Assembly: GCA_029851945.1 (NCBI GenBank)
Contig: JARKUZ010000093.1
Coordinates: forward strand, 1-10,402
Source of the DNA: Terrisporobacter sp.
GTDB lineage: Bacteria; Bacillota_A; Clostridia; Peptostreptococcales; Peptostreptococcaceae
Direction of reading: 5' to 3'
DNA length: 10,402 nt
This document shows, in pieces, positions 1-5,719 of the stretch. The number at the start of each line of letters is the position of its first letter. The stretch's first letter is position 1. The notes under the pieces are model-generated. The model was given only the letters and a program-made list of their open reading frames with translations. It was not told the origin of the DNA and did no database searches. Made by a program: the position numbers and the translations under genes.

Positions 1-47
1 TTCCTTAAAAGATTCTTTTTATAATTAAACATAAAAACTATAATAAT

Positions 48-86
48 AAAAAAACGCTACAAACTATACTATTTGCAACGTTTTTT
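48..86. terminator. Bidirectional terminator-like hairpin
   Basis: Seven A's followed by CG (48-56) pair with CG followed by six T's (79-86). An inner CAAA/TTTG pairing (60-63 with 72-75) lies across small internal loops. The T-run follows the stem on both strands, so it could end a plus-strand gene lying left of the window or back up the tRNA terminator on the minus strand. No gene is visible in 1-166; the rest of that stretch is A/T-rich, with an A/T-only inverted repeat at 126-153. Confidence 0.5.
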
Positions 87-166
87 AAGCATTATTAATC
101 TTTTTAAATTTTTTTATTTATATCTAAATAAAAAAGAAATTATTTTTTTATTTTTGATAAGTCAAT

Positions 167-199
167 AAAAAAAGGAATTCAAATCTGAATTCCTTTTTT
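167..199 (-). terminator. Terminator of tRNA-Cys
   Basis: A perfect hairpin with arm 167-181 (A-run, then GGAATTCA) and arm 186-199 (TGAATTCC, then six T's) around a four-base loop. It starts 14 bases beyond the 3' end of the tRNA and has a U-run in that direction, so it ends the tRNA transcript. It is symmetrical and could also work on the plus strand. Confidence 0.85.
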
Positions 200-213
200 A
201 TGAATAATATTCT

Positions 214-288
<75 letters not shown>

Positions 289-298
289 TTATATTTTT

Positions 299-327
299 AT
301 TATATACAACTTCTCTTAAAATGTCTA
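299..327 (-). promoter_or_regulatory. Promoter of tRNA-Cys
   Basis: On the minus strand TAGACA (322-327) and TATAAT (299-304) are separated by exactly 17 bases, a near-consensus sigma-A promoter. The start point would fall near 292, a few bases before the mature tRNA, as is usual for tRNA genes. Confidence 0.85.
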
Positions 328-365
328 CACTTTTTTAAAATTTTATATTACTAATTTTTTAATAC

Positions 366-390
366 AAAGAAGCCATAAATATGGCTCTTT
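366..390. repeat. Hairpin between the transporter gene and the tRNA promoter
   Basis: AAAG-A-AGCCATA pairs with TATGGCT-CTTT with a single bulged A and a two-base loop. It lies beyond the transporter terminator at 410-441. On the minus strand it is followed by a T-rich but interrupted run, so it may be a second, weaker terminator insulating the tRNA promoter. No other role is visible. Confidence 0.4.
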
Positions 391-409
391 ATATTATCAC
401 TCTGTTGTT

Positions 410-441
410 AAAAAAAGATATGAAAACTTTACTTTCTCATA
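410..441 (-). terminator. Terminator of the UPF0126 transporter gene
   Basis: On the minus strand TATGAGAA pairs with TTTTCATA (one G-U pair) around a seven- to eight-base loop, and is followed by UC and seven U's. It starts 30 bases after the stop codon of the transporter gene. Confidence 0.7.
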
Positions 442-470
442 CCCACATTATTTTAATATTAGTCTTATTT

Positions 471-1079
471 TTATACTTTTTCCTTACATACTACTGGTAA
501 ATTTATTGTCTTATAATAACTTATCATTCTAATAAGTACTATAATTACTAACGTTATGAATTGTGCTGATTCTATTCCAATTATAGGATATATGAACCAA
601 AGCAAAGTTACTCCTATAATCCCTGCAACACAATAAATATCATGCTTAAAAATTTGTGGTTTTCTATTAGTTATTATATCTCTTAGAACTCCACCACCAA
701 CGCCAGTAATACTAGCTGCAAATATGAATAACATAAAATTATAATTACTATTAATTGCTTTAACAGCTGCTGATACGAAAAAGGCAGCTAGTCCAATTGC
801 ATCGATGAACGCAAATAAATTTTTATACTTTAACTGTCCTTTTAAAAATATAGCTAATAAAGTTCCTGCAATAATAAATGGAATTGTCATATAACTTGTA
901 AAGAATACTGGTATACCTACATTAGTAACAATATCCCTAAGCACTCCTCCACCCATAGCTGTAATTATAGCTATTATATATATACCAAAAACATCAAATT
1001 CTTCTTCAATAGCAACTATTGCTCCTGATACGGCAAAAGCTAAAACCCCAATATACTCTAAAACTGTAATGTAGTCCAA
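471..1079 (-). CDS. UPF0126/TRIC-type membrane transporter, probably for glycine
   Basis: A small integral membrane protein of 202 residues from the TTG start chosen here. Seen: two homologous halves, each carrying the family signature GGGVLRDI (about residues 43-50 and 128-135), and about six to seven hydrophobic segments beginning close to the N-terminus. This is the UPF0126 domain pair, distantly related to trimeric TRIC cation channels. The family is often linked to glycine transport because many members sit behind glycine riboswitches, as here. Inferred role: glycine movement across the cell membrane, switched by intracellular glycine. An ATG six codons upstream (1095-1097) lacks a ribosome site, whereas AGGGGG (1086-1091) is six bases before the TTG, hence this start. 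The gene is a single unit with its own promoter (1313-1341) and terminator (410-441). Direction of transport and exact substrate cannot be read from sequence. Confidence 0.88.
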   Translation of the reverse strand: MDYITVLEYIGVLAFAVSGAIVAIEEEFDVFGIYIIAIITAMGGGVLRDIVTNVGIPVFFTSYMTIPFIIAGTLLAIFLKGQLKYKNLFAFIDAIGLAAFFVSAAVKAINSNYNFMLFIFAASITGVGGGVLRDIITNRKPQIFKHDIYCVAGIIGVTLLWFIYPIIGIESAQFITLVIIVLIRMISYYKTINLPVVCKEKV

Positions 1080-1085
1080 AAAAAT

Positions 1086-1091
1086 CCCCCT
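1086..1091 (-). promoter_or_regulatory. Ribosome binding site deciding a TTG start
   Basis: AGGGGG on the minus strand lies six bases before TTG (1077-1079). It lies inside the longer ATG reading (start at 1097), which has only A/T-rich sequence before it. It therefore favours initiation at TTG, and is the likely target if the glycine riboswitch works on translation. Confidence 0.6.
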
Positions 1092-1132
1092 ATTCATTAA
1101 TATATAAAGACTAATTATTAAAATAATTGCGC

Positions 1133-1293
1133 CTCTGTCTTTTTACCTGAAAGATTCTCTTACTACATTTAAGATTGCTTCGTCGGTGCCTTATATGGGC
1201 TTTCCAGAGTTTTCTCAAAATTTGGTCCTTTTGCCTGAGAGTTTGCCGCACTTTCCCCTTCGGCTCTGTACTTAAACAGCATCTCCCAAATTT
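1133..1293 (-). promoter_or_regulatory. Tandem glycine riboswitch
   Basis: Two glycine aptamers in series on the minus strand. Aptamer 1 (1218-1293) is closed by P1 AAATTTGG/CCAAATTT and carries the conserved GCCGAAGGGG and CTCTCAGGCAAAAGGAC blocks. Aptamer 2 (1133-1209) is closed by CTCTG/CAGAG and carries GCACCGACGAAGCAAUC and the AAUCUUUCAGGUAAAAAGAC block. The linker is only eight bases, as in known cooperative tandem glycine riboswitches. Glycine binding is expected to control the transporter gene, whose start lies about 50 bases downstream. The platform contains a small A/U-only hairpin (about AATTATT/AATAATT) but no clear terminator U-run, so control of translation at AGGGGG is possible. 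A 76-codon open reading frame across this stretch is an accident. Confidence 0.95.
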
Positions 1294-1312
1294 CTCAACG
1301 AAATACTCGTAA

Positions 1313-1341
1313 ATTATAATATATCCATTATAGTAATTCAA
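1313..1341 (-). promoter_or_regulatory. Promoter of the glycine riboswitch-transporter unit
   Basis: On the minus strand TTGAAT (1336-1341) and TATAAT (1313-1318) are separated by exactly 17 bases. The start point would be near 1306, giving a leader that begins just before riboswitch P1. The -35 element lies in the loop of the inverted repeat 1320-1358. Confidence 0.85.
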
Positions 1342-1358
1342 TATCTATAATGGATATA
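1320..1358. repeat. 14-bp perfect inverted repeat over the riboswitch promoter
   Basis: Arms 1320-1333 and 1345-1358 (core ATATCCATTATAG / CTATAATGGATAT) are perfectly complementary around an 11-base spacer. It lies 11 bases beyond the stop codon of the PIN gene, so in RNA it could act as its terminator, though no U-run follows on the minus strand. In DNA one arm fills the spacer of the riboswitch promoter, so it could equally be an operator. Confidence 0.6.
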
Positions 1359-1369
1359 CTTCTATATTT

Positions 1370-1801
1370 TTATTGTAGATTTATTAATTCTTTTATTTCT
1401 AATACTCTGTCATCACCTAAAATATATTTTGCAATATTAAATAGTTCTTTATCCTCTGTAACTAAATTTACCTCATCATTAATATAACAAGCATATAACT
1501 GTAATAAATCATTTTGAGATAAATTATTGCTACTAAATTTATCCTTAGTTTTATAATCAAATATCATATAAAAACCACTTACATTTTCCTTTTCAACCTC
1601 CATACTATAGGGCAACAAACTACAAAATCTCTCACTTAAAACTTCTTTTCTTTTATACTCTTTTGTTTCTTTTATAGATAATTCATTTAATACTTCTCTT
1701 AATATAAGTACCTTATTTTCTTTTAGTAATTTATCTAAACTTTTATTATCTCTTTCCCAAAGCTTAATTATTATATTAGTATCTAATAAATATTTTTTCA
1801 T
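1370..1801 (-). CDS. Orphan PIN-domain protein (VapC-like nuclease)
   Basis: A 143-residue single PIN domain. PIN proteins are metal-dependent ribonucleases, many of them VapC toxins that cut tRNA or rRNA. Seen: the N-terminal strand MKKYLLDTNIII with Asp7, then Glu40 (LNELS), Asp98 (QNDLLQLYA) and Asp117 (LVTEDKELF), i.e. the usual acidic metal-binding set, so it should be active. The start is the second of two in-frame ATGs: GGAG (1810-1813) lies eight bases before it, whereas the ATG at 1817-1819 overlaps that ribosome site. No antitoxin gene precedes or follows it. Upstream is a 135-base non-coding stretch after a terminator, downstream the inverted repeat 1320-1358. It may be an orphan VapC with its partner elsewhere, or a housekeeping PIN nuclease. 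Confidence 0.85.
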   Translation of the reverse strand: MKKYLLDTNIIIKLWERDNKSLDKLLKENKVLILREVLNELSIKETKEYKRKEVLSERFCSLLPYSMEVEKENVSGFYMIFDYKTKDKFSSNNLSQNDLLQLYACYINDEVNLVTEDKELFNIAKYILGDDRVLEIKELINLQ

Positions 1802-1805
1802 TTGT

Positions 1806-1816
1806 CCTTCTCCTTT
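1806..1816 (-). promoter_or_regulatory. Ribosome binding site deciding the PIN start
   Basis: AAAGGAGAAGG on the minus strand lies four bases before the ATG at 1799-1801 (GGAG core eight bases away). It lies almost entirely inside the longer reading from 1819, which has no ribosome site of its own. This supports the shorter protein. Confidence 0.7.
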
Positions 1817-1834
1817 CATAACATAATTGTTTTA

Positions 1835-1863
1835 ATTATAATCAAATATAAAATATAATTAAA
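1835..1863 (-). promoter_or_regulatory. Possible promoter of the PIN gene
   Basis: TATAAT (1835-1840) with the weak -35 TTTAAT (1858-1863) at 17 bases. The gene follows a terminator (1955-1988), so it needs a promoter here. In sequence this AT-rich the -35 match is weak evidence. Confidence 0.35.
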
Positions 1864-1954
1864 TTAATTTCATATTTCTTTTAAGTAATTACTAGTATCT
1901 TGGTATCATAATTCAATATAAAGCATTAATTTGAAGTAATAACCCAAAAATAAT

Positions 1955-1988
1955 AAGGTAACTCTAATTCATTACTAAGAGTTACCTT
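1955..1988. terminator. Terminator of the 123-residue protein gene
   Basis: A perfect 11-base-pair stem (AAGGTAACTCT / AGAGTTACCTT) around a 12-base loop, 14 bases after the stop codon of the gene at 2002-2373. It is followed on the minus strand by ATTATTTTTGG. The T content is modest but the stem is strong. Confidence 0.75.
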
Positions 1989-2001
1989 TAAATATTAACT
2001 A

Positions 2002-2373
2002 TTATGCACAATAATTTGATTTTTTATCTACTTCTGAATAATAATTTATTATATTTATAATAAAATTTCTTGTGTCAAAATTTAATTTTTTTGTACTTGA
2101 AATCTCTTTGACTGAAAATTGTTTTGTAAAAAAACTATATGCTAATTCAGTTAAAAATCTTGATGTACTTACTATTCTTGAATCATTTAATAATTCTTTA
2201 AACATTATATTTGTTCCTACTATATATTCCTTAGCTACTATATAAACTTCATTAATACTTAATAATTTTAATACTATATATAAATCTTTGTTTAATTTCC
2301 CCATAAAATTTTGAACTATTTCAATATAATTTTTTTCATGATATGAATCTACAAACTGTAATCCTTTTTCCAT
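2002..2373 (-). CDS. Uncharacterised 123-residue protein
   Basis: Not recognised with certainty. It is a soluble, largely helical, mixed-charge protein with no signal peptide or membrane segment. The N-terminus (FVDSYHEKNYIEIVQNF) recalls the HE-x-NY opening of small Firmicute families of the DUF2538/DUF6075 sort, but the resemblance is faint and from memory. The middle (residues 25-85) is hydrophobic and helical, and the tail is polar. The start is firm: AGAGGTG (2381-2387) stands seven bases before ATG. It is a single unit with a near-consensus promoter (2493-2521), a leader of roughly 110 bases and a strong terminator (1955-1988), so it is probably well expressed. Function unknown. Confidence 0.75.
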   Translation of the reverse strand: MEKGLQFVDSYHEKNYIEIVQNFMGKLNKDLYIVLKLLSINEVYIVAKEYIVGTNIMFKELLNDSRIVSTSRFLTELAYSFFTKQFSVKEISSTKKLNFDTRNFIINIINYYSEVDKKSNYCA

Positions 2374-2492
2374 ATTAAATCACCTCTATAAATATTTTAA
2401 TCAATCAATTTGTCAATTTGGTTACAATCTTCTTAATTTATTCTTAAATATTATTAACTTTTTTATTAACATAATAAATTTTTTCCCTTTTT

Positions 2493-2521
2493 ATTATACT
2501 GTATAAACCACCCACTGTAAA
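2493..2521 (-). promoter_or_regulatory. Promoter of the 123-residue protein gene
   Basis: TTTACA (2516-2521) and TATAAT (2493-2498) on the minus strand with exactly 17 bases between them. The predicted start near 2486 leaves about 112 bases of untranslated leader. A nearer TTGACA (about 2405-2410) lacks a good -10 before the ribosome site and is less likely to be the promoter. Confidence 0.8.
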
Positions 2522-2543
2522 TGTTTACTTAATATTTCAAGTA

Positions 2544-2588
2544 GAACTCTATTCCCTAATTAACAATATTAATTTGATAATAGAGTTC
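2544..2588. terminator. Hairpin after the 413-residue protein gene
   Basis: GAACTCTATT (2544-2553) pairs perfectly with AATAGAGTTC (2579-2588), and the loop holds a further TAATT/AATTA inverted repeat. It begins nine bases after the stop codon, so it probably ends that transcript. On the minus strand the bases after the stem are not a U-run, whereas the T-rich run lies on the plus-strand side, so termination efficiency is uncertain. Confidence 0.55.
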
Positions 2589-2597
2589 AATACATTT

Positions 2598-3839
2598 TTA
2601 TTTTTTAAACTTTAATCCAAACTTCCCTTTCAATCTTGTCCATATATTTAAATCATCATTATCATCCTCTTCTTCCTCTATATAATATTGATTACTTTCC
2701 TCACATTCATCTTTTGAATTATTAAATTCATAACTTTCTTCTTTTTCTTTATCAAAAAAATCTTTTTCTATATTTTGAACTTGAGCTTCATTGTGCATTA
2801 ACTGCTTAATATTCAGACCCAATACATATATAGAGCTTTCTAACATATATAGTTTTTCTGTAGTATTACAATATAAACCTTCAACTAGCTTATAATTTTC
2901 TTTATCTTTTTCTTTAACCCAAGCCTTTAATGTTATACTCTCTTCTCCTATTTTTATATCTTTAATAGAATATACTCCATCAAAAACTCTATATGAAACA
3001 TTTTTAATTTTATCTATTATTCTACCTCTTAATATTGTATCTAGTCCATTAAATAATTTTTTGTTATCTATTATTTCCATTGAAACTGTTTCTTTTACCT
3101 GATGGTATATAGGATATTCTTTCTCTTCTATTAACATAGTTAATATCTTTGTTTCATTAACATTAGAATGGTAAAATTCATTTACTACTTTACTTTTTTC
3201 AAATAATTCTTCTAATTTATTATAGAAATACCCAAAATACAACAACACTATTTTTTCTTCATCTTTTATATTATTTTCTATAACCTTTATGTTATCTAAT
3301 ATTTCATTTAAAATTTCTATAGACTCGTAATTTTTATTTTCTATAAATACTGATTTTAACTTTTCTATTAATATTAAATTATCTGCAGTATTTCTTTCCT
3401 CTTCAATATCATTTACTGCCAACTTTTCAGTTACTATTTCATTGATTTTCTTTTCTTCTTCGTAGTTCTTTACTTCATTCATAATTTTATTTATAGATTC
3501 TTCTATAGATTCACCTTCATCTATAGTACTATTCTCATCTATGTATTTATCTTCATCTACTTCAACAATATCTATAGAAATATTATTCTCTTTTTTAGAC
3601 CTTATTTTAAAACTATTACTCTTTTTTTCTTCTAATATATTATCAACTCTATCTATAATAGAATCACTAATACCTCTTTTTAATTCTTTTAGCTCTATTT
3701 TTATTTTTTCTATTTCCTCATTTGCTAATTGTAATTTTTGCTTTTGATTTTCTATTTGAATTTCTTTTTCTTCAATTATTTTTAATAACTCTTTTTTATT
3801 CATTACTTTTTCATCTAATTTAAACTTTTCTCTATCCAT
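2598..3839 (-). CDS. Coiled-coil acidic protein with a possible GrpE-like region
   Basis: 413 residues, no signal peptide or membrane segment. Seen: a coiled coil at about 14-55, an acidic linker (about 85-150), two helical stretches (about 155-190 and 195-218), then a probably beta-rich region (about 240-300), a second ordered stretch to about 350, an acidic tail, and a basic amphipathic end (RLKGKFGLKFKK). The order coiled coil, helices (EILNEILDNIKVIENNI), then YHQVKETVSMEI and a closing segment YRVFDGVYSIKDIKIG recalls GrpE, whose last domain has HEAV and a GYR-x2-D-x-V-x-RPA-x-V motif. This is an inference by eye; the conserved HEAV and RPA are not kept, and the protein is about twice GrpE's length. 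GrpE exchanges nucleotide on Hsp70. AGGA precedes the ATG by six bases. A J-domain-like gene lies two genes upstream on the same strand. Confidence 0.8.
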   Translation of the reverse strand: MDREKFKLDEKVMNKKELLKIIEEKEIQIENQKQKLQLANEEIEKIKIELKELKRGISDSIIDRVDNILEEKKSNSFKIRSKKENNISIDIVEVDEDKYIDENSTIDEGESIEESINKIMNEVKNYEEEKKINEIVTEKLAVNDIEEERNTADNLILIEKLKSVFIENKNYESIEILNEILDNIKVIENNIKDEEKIVLLYFGYFYNKLEELFEKSKVVNEFYHSNVNETKILTMLIEEKEYPIYHQVKETVSMEIIDNKKLFNGLDTILRGRIIDKIKNVSYRVFDGVYSIKDIKIGEESITLKAWVKEKDKENYKLVEGLYCNTTEKLYMLESSIYVLGLNIKQLMHNEAQVQNIEKDFFDKEKEESYEFNNSKDECEESNQYYIEEEEDDNDDLNIWTRLKGKFGLKFKK

Positions 3840-3896
3840 ACTTTATCCTACTATCTTCTTTTAGATTAATATATTTATAAATACATTGTACTACTA

Positions 3897-3928
3897 AACT
3901 CTAATATTAAAGTTACAAAATAGTTACA
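3897..3928. repeat. Palindrome plus helically phased direct repeat upstream of the 413-residue gene
   Basis: An 18-base palindrome centred at 3905/3906 (AACTCTAAT / ATTAAAGTT, one mismatched pair) is followed by two copies of AGTTACA at 3911-3917 and 3922-3928, an 11-base period. It lies 58 to 89 bases before the start codon of the 413-residue gene, where an operator would be expected. In AT-rich sequence chance is not excluded. Confidence 0.3.
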
Positions 3929-3958
3929 CCATTATTATATTACTTTTATTTAAGCCTA

Positions 3959-4462
3959 TTATATTAATTTTTCAAAAGCTACTCTTTCACTTTCATCATC
4001 TAAATATATTATTCCACAATATTTAAAATCATTTTTCTCAAGTAACTTTTGCATTGAAATATTATCTTTATGTGTATCTATTTTTATGCTATTTACTCTA
4101 TTTTCTTTACATAAACTTTCCACTTCTTTAATTATAGCTGAGGCAATTCCATTACCTTTAACTTTTTCACTAACAGCAATTCTATGTATAACAGCATAAT
4201 TGCCACTATTTAACCATTCTCCATTATATATTTTTTTATATGTTTTATCTTCTTCAAATGAAACCATTGCTGTTGCTAATATTTTATTTTCACTTTCTAA
4301 TACATAACTACTATTTTTTTTAATATCATTATATATAGTATCACTATTTGGATATCCATTTTGCCATTGATCTACTCTATTTTTTCTAAAATACTCCTTT
4401 GCTTCATTTATTATCTTCATTACGTTATTTATATCTTCTACAGTTGTCTTTCTAAATTTCAT
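3959..4462 (-). CDS. GNAT family N-acetyltransferase
   Basis: A 167-residue single-domain acetyltransferase that moves an acetyl group from acetyl-CoA to an amine. Seen: the start MKFRKTTVEDINNVMKII (GNAT strand 1 and helix 1), the DQWQNGYPNS motif at 31-40 typical of one Firmicute subgroup, and the acetyl-CoA-binding loop VIHRIAVSEKVKGNGIAS (91-108) with the Q/R-x2-G-x-G/A pattern as K-V-K-G-N-G. A closing motif B region (IDTHKDNISMQKLLEKNDF) follows. Length is normal for the family. GAGGAG lies five bases before the ATG. Substrate unknown. It lies 95 bases after the J-like gene, behind that gene's terminator, and 119 bases before the 413-residue gene with no terminator seen between, so it may share a transcript with the latter. 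Confidence 0.9.
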   Translation of the reverse strand: MKFRKTTVEDINNVMKIINEAKEYFRKNRVDQWQNGYPNSDTIYNDIKKNSSYVLESENKILATAMVSFEEDKTYKKIYNGEWLNSGNYAVIHRIAVSEKVKGNGIASAIIKEVESLCKENRVNSIKIDTHKDNISMQKLLEKNDFKYCGIIYLDDESERVAFEKLI

Positions 4463-4522
4463 ATATACTCCTCAATAAATAGCATTAAATTTTTACTACA
4501 TATTTACTCTTTTATTATATAA

Positions 4523-4545
4523 CAAAAGAGGGATAAAAGTATCCC
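4523..4545 (-). terminator. Terminator of the J-like protein gene
   Basis: GGGATA (4540-4545) pairs with TATCCC (4530-4535) around a four-base loop. It is followed on the minus strand by TCTTTTGTT, 13 bases after the stop codon. An overlapping alternative hairpin, CTCTTTT (4507-4513) with AAAAGAG (4524-4530), lies just beyond and encloses a TATAAT (4514-4519) that could serve the GNAT gene. Confidence 0.65.
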
Positions 4546-4557
4546 CGTACATAAATT

Positions 4558-5535
4558 TTAAAATAAAAGCTTTTTTAAACTATTATTAATTCCTTGTAAC
4601 ATATTAGGTACTATCCTAGATATATTTGGTAAAAATATAGAAACTATAAATCCTATACCACAAGCAACAAAAACAGTGTATTCCCTAGCTATTTGTCCTG
4701 TATAAATTTGATAGCCATGAATAGCTGAAATAGCAATAGTTCCAAATATTATCACCTTTGATACTATCCAAGATGAAATGCTTATTATTCTACATATAAA
4801 AATTAATATCGATAATAGTACTATTATTGGTAACACTAATATTTTTACTGGTATCAATAATAAACCTAAAACCCCATCAGAGCCCTTTTCTTTTTTGACT
4901 ACAACATTTTTATTTATTTCTTTATTGTTATAACTTCTATCTCTAGAATCATATTCTTTATTATTTTTGCTTACACTACTTCTTTTAGCTGAGTTATTAT
5001 TTTTATTATTCTTTCTACTCTTATAATTAGTTTTTTTCTTTATCTTTTTTATAATTTTTTCTTCGAAATCTTCCTCTTCATCTTCATCATCAAAAAATTC
5101 ATCACATTCTTCAAAATCTTCCTTTGATTTAAATATAACTCTTTCTTCCTCAGTCTCATTATCTTGGATTAAAGACTCTTTTACTATTTCTTCTCTGCTA
5201 ATTAAGACAGTAGCAGCATAACTATTTTCTATATTTTGATTTTCAAGTTTAACTTCTTCTTTATTTACTGATATATCAACTGGTTTTTCTTCAATTTTAT
5301 TTTTCTTAAATAGAGAACTTACTTCTTCATCAAATATTTCTTCCTTTTGATCTTGTAATATACTTCCTTCATATTTTAATGAATCATATGCTTCTTTAAA
5401 CAAATCTAGGAATTTTTTTAATCTTTTTTCATCTTTTACTTCTTCTTTAAATATTTCAACTTGCCTATTATAAGCTTCTTTAATCTCTTCTTGAGTTGCA
5501 TTTTTCTCAATACCTAAAACTTTATAGTAATTCAT
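4558..5535 (-). CDS. Membrane-anchored J-domain-like protein lacking HPD
   Basis: 325 residues. Residues 2-56 match a J domain (YYKVLGIEKNATQEEIKEAY, then the FKEAYDSL of helix III), but the HPD tripeptide that J proteins use to stimulate Hsp70 ATPase is replaced by KEE (NRQVEIFKEEVKDE). A long charged linker follows, strongly acidic at about 140-160 (ECDEFFDDEDEEEDFEEK), then basic and asparagine-rich to about 215. Residues 221-325 are hydrophobic, with about three membrane segments (near 222-250, 258-276 and 286-302) and an amphipathic end. The J-like head should face the cytoplasm. Without HPD it probably cannot drive DnaK in the normal way, so it may be a scaffold, regulator or J-like decoy. 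AGGAGG precedes the ATG and an extended -10 promoter lies at 5576-5604. Confidence 0.85.
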   Translation of the reverse strand: MNYYKVLGIEKNATQEEIKEAYNRQVEIFKEEVKDEKRLKKFLDLFKEAYDSLKYEGSILQDQKEEIFDEEVSSLFKKNKIEEKPVDISVNKEEVKLENQNIENSYAATVLISREEIVKESLIQDNETEEERVIFKSKEDFEECDEFFDDEDEEEDFEEKIIKKIKKKTNYKSRKNNKNNNSAKRSSVSKNNKEYDSRDRSYNNKEINKNVVVKKEKGSDGVLGLLLIPVKILVLPIIVLLSILIFICRIISISSWIVSKVIIFGTIAISAIHGYQIYTGQIAREYTVFVACGIGFIVSIFLPNISRIVPNMLQGINNSLKKLLF

Positions 5536-5575
5536 TTCCTCTCCTCCTATCCTTGCCTATTTATATACATTACTG

Positions 5576-5604
5576 ATTATATCAATTTTATTATAAACCC
5601 ACAA
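5576..5604 (-). promoter_or_regulatory. Promoter of the J-like protein gene
   Basis: TATAAT (5576-5581) preceded by the extended -10 element TG one base upstream, with TTGTGG (5599-5604) at 17 bases on the minus strand. The leader would be about 34 bases. A second TATAAT (5590-5595) overlaps the spacer but lacks a good -35. The rest of the 306-base gap 5536-5841 holds the ldh promoter and otherwise A/T-rich sequence with no gene seen. Confidence 0.7.
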
Positions 5605-5719
5605 ATAGTACATATAACTAAGAACTTTAAATAAAAACAATTATCTACTACATGCATTTTACATTTTTAAATACTTTATTACATTTATTCTTTTTTTTGT
5701 TATATAATCTATATTAAGG

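Noticed and set aside
1111..1341. A 76-codon minus-strand open reading frame (MNYYNGYIIIYEYF...)
   Set aside because: It lies entirely over the tandem glycine riboswitch and its promoter, has no ribosome site, and its sequence is explained by the conserved RNA.
1817..1950. A small antitoxin gene upstream of the PIN gene
   Set aside because: No open reading frame with a ribosome site is seen; the stretch is A/T-rich with many stops.
2405..2410. TTGACA as the promoter of the 123-residue protein gene
   Set aside because: The -10 region at the right distance (TATTTA/ATTTAT) is poor and would place the start inside the ribosome site; the promoter at 2493-2521 is far better.
3541..3747. A 68-codon plus-strand open reading frame
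   Set aside because: It is antisense to the acidic coiled-coil gene; its Ser/Ile/Phe-rich product is the mirror of Glu/Lys/Asp codons on the other strand.
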